Assembly: GCF_963082655.1 (NCBI RefSeq)
Contig: NC_081555.1
Location: 151,631,007 to 151,695,006 of the forward strand
Origin: Stomoxys calcitrans
Taxonomy: Eukaryota > Arthropoda > Insecta > Diptera > Muscidae
Length of the DNA stretch: 64,000 nt
Direction: 5' to 3'
Shown: positions 62,982-64,000 of the stretch, in pieces
Position numbering within the stretch: the first letter of the stretch is position 1
Layout: each line of letters begins with the position of its first letter
Made by a program: the position numbers and the translations under genes
The notes under the pieces: generated by a model
Told to the model about the DNA's origin: nothing
Seen by the model: the letters and a program-made list of their open reading frames with translations, nothing else
The model's database searches: none

Positions 62982-64000
62982 AACAAGTAAAAGCGTGCTA
63001 AGTTCGGCCGGGCCGAATCTTATATACCCTCCACCATGGATCGCATTTGTCGAGTTCTTTTCCCGGCATCTCTTCTTAGGCAAAAAAGGATATAAGAAAA
63101 GATTTGCTCTGCTATTAAAACGATATCAAGATATGGTCCGGTTCGGACCACAATTAAATTATATGTTGGAGACCTGTGTAAAATTTCAGCCAATTCGTAT
63201 AAGAATTGCGCCCATTGGGGCTCACGAAATAAAATAGAGAGAACGATTTATATGGGATCTGTATAGGGCTATAGACCGATTCAGACCATAATAAACACGT
63301 TTGTTGATGGTCATGAGAGGATCCGTCGTACAAAATTTCAGGCATATCGGATAATAATTGCGACTTCTAGGGGTCAAGAAGTCAAGATCCCAGATCGGTT
63401 TATATGGCAGCTATATCAGGTTATGAACCGATTTGAACCTTATTTGACACAGTTGTTGAAAGTAAAAATAAAATACGTCATGCAAAATTTCAGCCAAATC
63501 GGATAGGAATTGCGCCTTCTAGAAGCTCAAGAAGTCAAATCCCCAGATCTGTTTATATGACAGCTATATCAGGTTATGGACCGATTTAAACCATACTTGG
63601 CACAGTTGTTGGATATAATAACGAAATACTTGGTGCAAAATTTCATTCTGATCGGATAAGAATTGTGCCCTCTAGAGGCTCAAGAAGTCAAGACCCAAGA
63701 ACGGTTTATATGGCAGCTATATCAGGTTATGGACCGATTAAAACCATACTTGGCACAGTTGTTGGGTATCATAACAAAACACGTCGTGTGAAATTCCTTT
63801 CCATTCGGATAAGAATTGCGCCCTCTAGAGGCTCAAGAAGTCAAGACCCAAGATCGGTTTATATGGCAGCTATATCAGGTTATGGACGGATTTGAACCAT
63901 ACTTGGCACAGTTGTTGGATATAATAGCAAAGCACGTCACGCAAAATTTCATTTCAATCGGATAAGAATTGCGCACTCTAGAGGCTCAAGAAGTCAAGAC
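62982..64000 (-). mobile_element. Mini-me-like element, minus-oriented, runs off the window
   Basis: Reversed terminus AACAAGTAAAAGCGTGCTAA then GTTCGGCCGGGCCGAAT (63001), terminal module ATATACCCTCCACCATGGAT, TCTCTTCTTAGGCAAAAAAG (the mirror of 33960-34020), then about six units at 152-154 bp. Same subfamily as 32405-34052. The core lies beyond position 64000. Confidence 0.85.

Overview
This is eukaryotic nuclear DNA. I infer a calyptrate fly (Muscidae or a close relative): the dominant repeat matches the dipteran mini-me/DINE-1 type, mariner relics have a DD41D-type transposase, and there are jockey-like LINE relics and tRNA-headed SINEs. The inference rests on repeat style, not on a host gene. 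I found no convincing host protein-coding gene, no standalone tRNA or rRNA gene and no CRISPR array. The two runs of exactly 200 N (15782-15981, 48521-48720) are assembly gaps.

Most of the window is a mosaic of one superfamily of non-autonomous elements. A complete copy has a 5-prime hairpin (TATACCC(A/T)CCACC...GGATGGGGGTATA), usually a conserved core with a short TA run (ATAAAGTATATATATTCTTG), a short GTCC/GTCT run, a variable number of about 153-bp units, and a 3-prime hairpin (TTCGGCCCGGCCGAA) ending in ACTTGTT. TA and GTCY runs around a conserved core are the published description of mini-me elements. The 3-prime hairpin and TT-flanked insertion without target duplication fit the Helitron/Helentron group. 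Complete or near-complete copies lie at 888-2457, 20868-22750, 26162-27915, 32405-34052, 36363-38618, 40450-42555 and 54738-56169.

Region by region: 1-5950 holds mini-me copies, LINE scraps and a 124-bp satellite. 5951-8825 is a mini-me composite broken by a SINE and a LINE. 8826-11180 is mostly unique and holds two copies of a 237-bp mariner-type MITE. 11180-13071 is a mini-me array with a 305-bp higher-order repeat. 13072-15290 is a minus-strand jockey-like LINE split by a foldback mariner. 17294-19056 and 52505-53790 hold a second tandem-unit repeat. 23217-24104 is a 17-bp minisatellite that turns into a 5-bp one. 28634-30330 is a pile of LINE and SINE fragments. 32405-34052 is a mini-me with a mariner inside its TA run. 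40450-42555 is a mini-me relative with a 1,066-bp GTCY tract. 46908-51547 is a mini-me array with a tandem duplication around a gap and a dead DD41D mariner. 54220-56450 is a clean nested insertion. 59470-64000 is more mini-me copies.

The parts do not work together as a pathway. The layout records serial insertion: mini-me arrays first, then SINEs, LINEs, mariners and MITEs into them, with tandem repeats expanding from short runs inside the elements. Long open frames here come from repeats whose period is, or multiplies to, a multiple of three, and should not be annotated as proteins.
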